A stretch of DNA of 14,558 bases, from positions 1-14,558 of the forward strand of contig WLHA01000008.1 of NCBI GenBank assembly GCA_009702955.1, in the 5' to 3' direction. Both the position numbers and the translations under genes were made by a program. Shown here one piece after another: positions 13,295 through 14,558 of this stretch (its first letter is position 1; each line of letters starts with the position of its first letter). The notes under the pieces were generated by a model. The model had not been told where the DNA came from. It worked only from the letters and a program-made list of their open reading frames with translations, and made no database searches. Source of the stretch: Actinomycetota bacterium (GTDB lineage Bacteria > Actinomycetota > Acidimicrobiia > IMCC26256).

Positions 13295-14558
13295 AGGGTA
13301 AGCGCGCGTCGCAGTAGTTTCCCAGCCTCGCTGCGGGGCAATTCATCTACAAAAGTGAACTTGCTCGGAATCTTGTAGCGCGCGAGTCGAGAACCAACGT
13401 GGCGACGGAGTGAATCAAGATCGACTCTCTCTCCCTTCTCCAGCACAACCCATGCCCCTACTGCTTCTCCAGTACGTTCGTCTGGAATCGCGGCCACGGC
13501 ACAATCGACAACACTGGCGTGCGTACGAAGCACATCCTCAACCTCGGCCGGATAGACATTGAAGCCAGAGACGATGATCAAGTCTTTAAGCCTGTCAACA
13601 AGACTCAAATAACCATCTTCATCAGAGACCGCAACATCACCGGTGTGAAGCCACCCATCAGTGAGCACGCGTTGAGTCGCTTCGGGGTCTCCCCAGTATC
13701 CGGCGAAAACATTTGGGCCTCGCACCCAGATCTCCCCCGGGTCACCGGCAGAGACGTCCGTACCATCGGGGCCCACTAAGCGAACCTCGACTCCTGGAAC
13801 ACTTGGACCGATTGATCCGATGCGAGCAGCGCCCCCAGATGCAGTGCTGGTAACGATCGGAGATGCCTCAGTAAGTCCGTAGCCCTCGTGGATAGTTACG
13901 CCGTAACGCTGTGTAAACGCTGCAGATGATTTAGCGGAGAGCGTCGCGGCGCCAGACACAGCTAAGCGTACCGAGCCGAGATTCTCGCCTAATTCGCTAT
14001 CCGCAGCGCTGAAGGCATCGAACATCACTGGAACACCAGCTACGACAGTGATCGAGTGCTTACGGATTAAATCGATTGCCTGGGGCGCAGTGAAAGGATC
14101 AATCAGTACGACCGCTCCACCAGCGACAAGGGTGACGCCGAGCACAACGTTCAATCCGAATACGTGGAAGAACGGCAGCGCGCCGAGCGATAGGTCATCC
14201 GGTGTGATTGCAAGGCCAGTGTCATCAAGAACTTGTTTGATATTCGAGGCAAGGTTTCCATGAGTAAGCATCGCTGCGCGCTGCGCGCCTGCCGTTCCAG
14301 AGGTATAGAGCAGCACGGCGACATCGCTATCTTCACGCTCAACCGCAGAGACGTTCCCCGACGGTGCCGACTCTCTGGACTGCATCAGCTCTTCAAAAGA
14401 AACTGCACCGACCAGGCCTAGGTGGATGCTGCCTGCGCGCCCACAGACCAATATTTTTGCTCCGACGCGCTCAAGCTCCTCCGCTACAGCAACAGATGGA
14501 GCCTGCGGGTTAAGTGGAACAGCAATGGCTCCAACCCAGAGAGCGCCTAAATAAGTAA
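13291..14558 (-). CDS. Acyl-CoA synthetase, AMP-binding (partial, N-terminus beyond window)
   Basis: The protein belongs to the ANL superfamily, which activates a carboxylic acid with ATP and joins it to CoA; it resembles FadD-type fatty-acyl-CoA ligases. The frame stays open to the right edge, where TYLGALWVGAIAVPLNPQAP is a clear match to the family, so the TTG at 14451 is not the start. About 421 residues are visible. Motifs in visible numbering are the P-loop YTSGTAGAQRAAMLTH (about 84-99), EGYGLTEASP (224-233), GWLHTGDV (near 301) and DRLKDLIIVSGFNVYPAEVE (about 321-340). The adenylation lysine, Lys413, is in SEAGKLLRR close to the C-terminus. The P-loop has Arg where Lys is usual in PKG. 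Substrate chain length cannot be judged. The C-terminal end is complete. Confidence 0.92.
   Translation of the reverse strand, partial: TYLGALWVGAIAVPLNPQAPSVAVAEELERVGAKILVCGRAGSIHLGLVGAVSFEELMQSRESAPSGNVSAVEREDSDVAVLLYTSGTAGAQRAAMLTHGNLASNIKQVLDDTGLAITPDDLSLGALPFFHVFGLNVVLGVTLVAGGAVVLIDPFTAPQAIDLIRKHSITVVAGVPVMFDAFSAADSELGENLGSVRLAVSGAATLSAKSSAAFTQRYGVTIHEGYGLTEASPIVTSTASGGAARIGSIGPSVPGVEVRLVGPDGTDVSAGDPGEIWVRGPNVFAGYWGDPEATQRVLTDGWLHTGDVAVSDEDGYLSLVDRLKDLIIVSGFNVYPAEVEDVLRTHASVVDCAVAAIPDERTGEAVGAWVVLEKGERVDLDSLRRHVGSRLARYKIPSKFTFVDELPRSEAGKLLRRALTL

Noticed and set aside
1..14558. Search for CRISPR arrays, insertion sequences, phage genes, tRNA genes and integration sites.
   Set aside because: No regularly spaced repeats, transposase or integrase motifs, terminal repeats or cloverleaf-like sequences were seen. 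The gene content is metabolic and tightly packed.

Overview
The window looks like chromosomal DNA of a moderately GC-rich actinobacterium (Actinomycetota, possibly Acidimicrobiia-like; this is inference). The grounds are the CobA-HemD fusion, the glutamyl-tRNA (C5) route to tetrapyrroles, a large mycobacterial-type 780-residue arylsulfatase, and very compact same-strand gene packing. No rRNA, tRNA, CRISPR array, insertion sequence or phage gene is visible.

Layout. Bases 1-84 hold the tail of a plus-strand gene, followed by a small plus-strand membrane lipoprotein candidate (99-380). It converges on a minus-strand tandem TetR-like regulator (387-1658), and hairpins lie over the junction. From about 12.5 kb down to 1.8 kb everything runs on the minus strand as one dense block: a siroheme-synthase N-terminal-type dehydrogenase, hemA, hemC, cobA-hemD, hemB, hemL, then a divergent alkylsulfatase-like metallo-beta-lactamase protein and an arylsulfatase. 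Genes overlap or nearly touch (ATGA at hemC/cobA-hemD and hemB/hemL, TAATG at the two sulfatase-type genes). A plus-strand 7-TM protein of unknown function (12587-13294) diverges from the block. It ends tail to tail with a minus-strand acyl-CoA synthetase that runs off the right edge; their stop codons share one CTAG.

How the genes work together. HemA and HemL turn glutamyl-tRNA into 5-aminolevulinate, HemB makes porphobilinogen, HemC makes hydroxymethylbilane, and the HemD half closes it to uroporphyrinogen III. The CobA half methylates that to precorrin-2, and the first gene of the block would oxidise it towards sirohydrochlorin. The block therefore covers the common tetrapyrrole trunk plus the siroheme/corrin branch. 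HemE and later haem steps are not here.

The least ordinary part is the left third. Two unrelated sulfatase-type enzymes are translationally coupled at the tail of the tetrapyrrole block. The metallo-beta-lactamase member has lost half of its classic metal-binding motif. Downstream lies a regulator that reads as two TetR units in one chain. Its promoter (TGGACA-17-GATAAT) carries an inverted repeat between the -35 and -10 boxes and places the predicted transcript start on the ATG.
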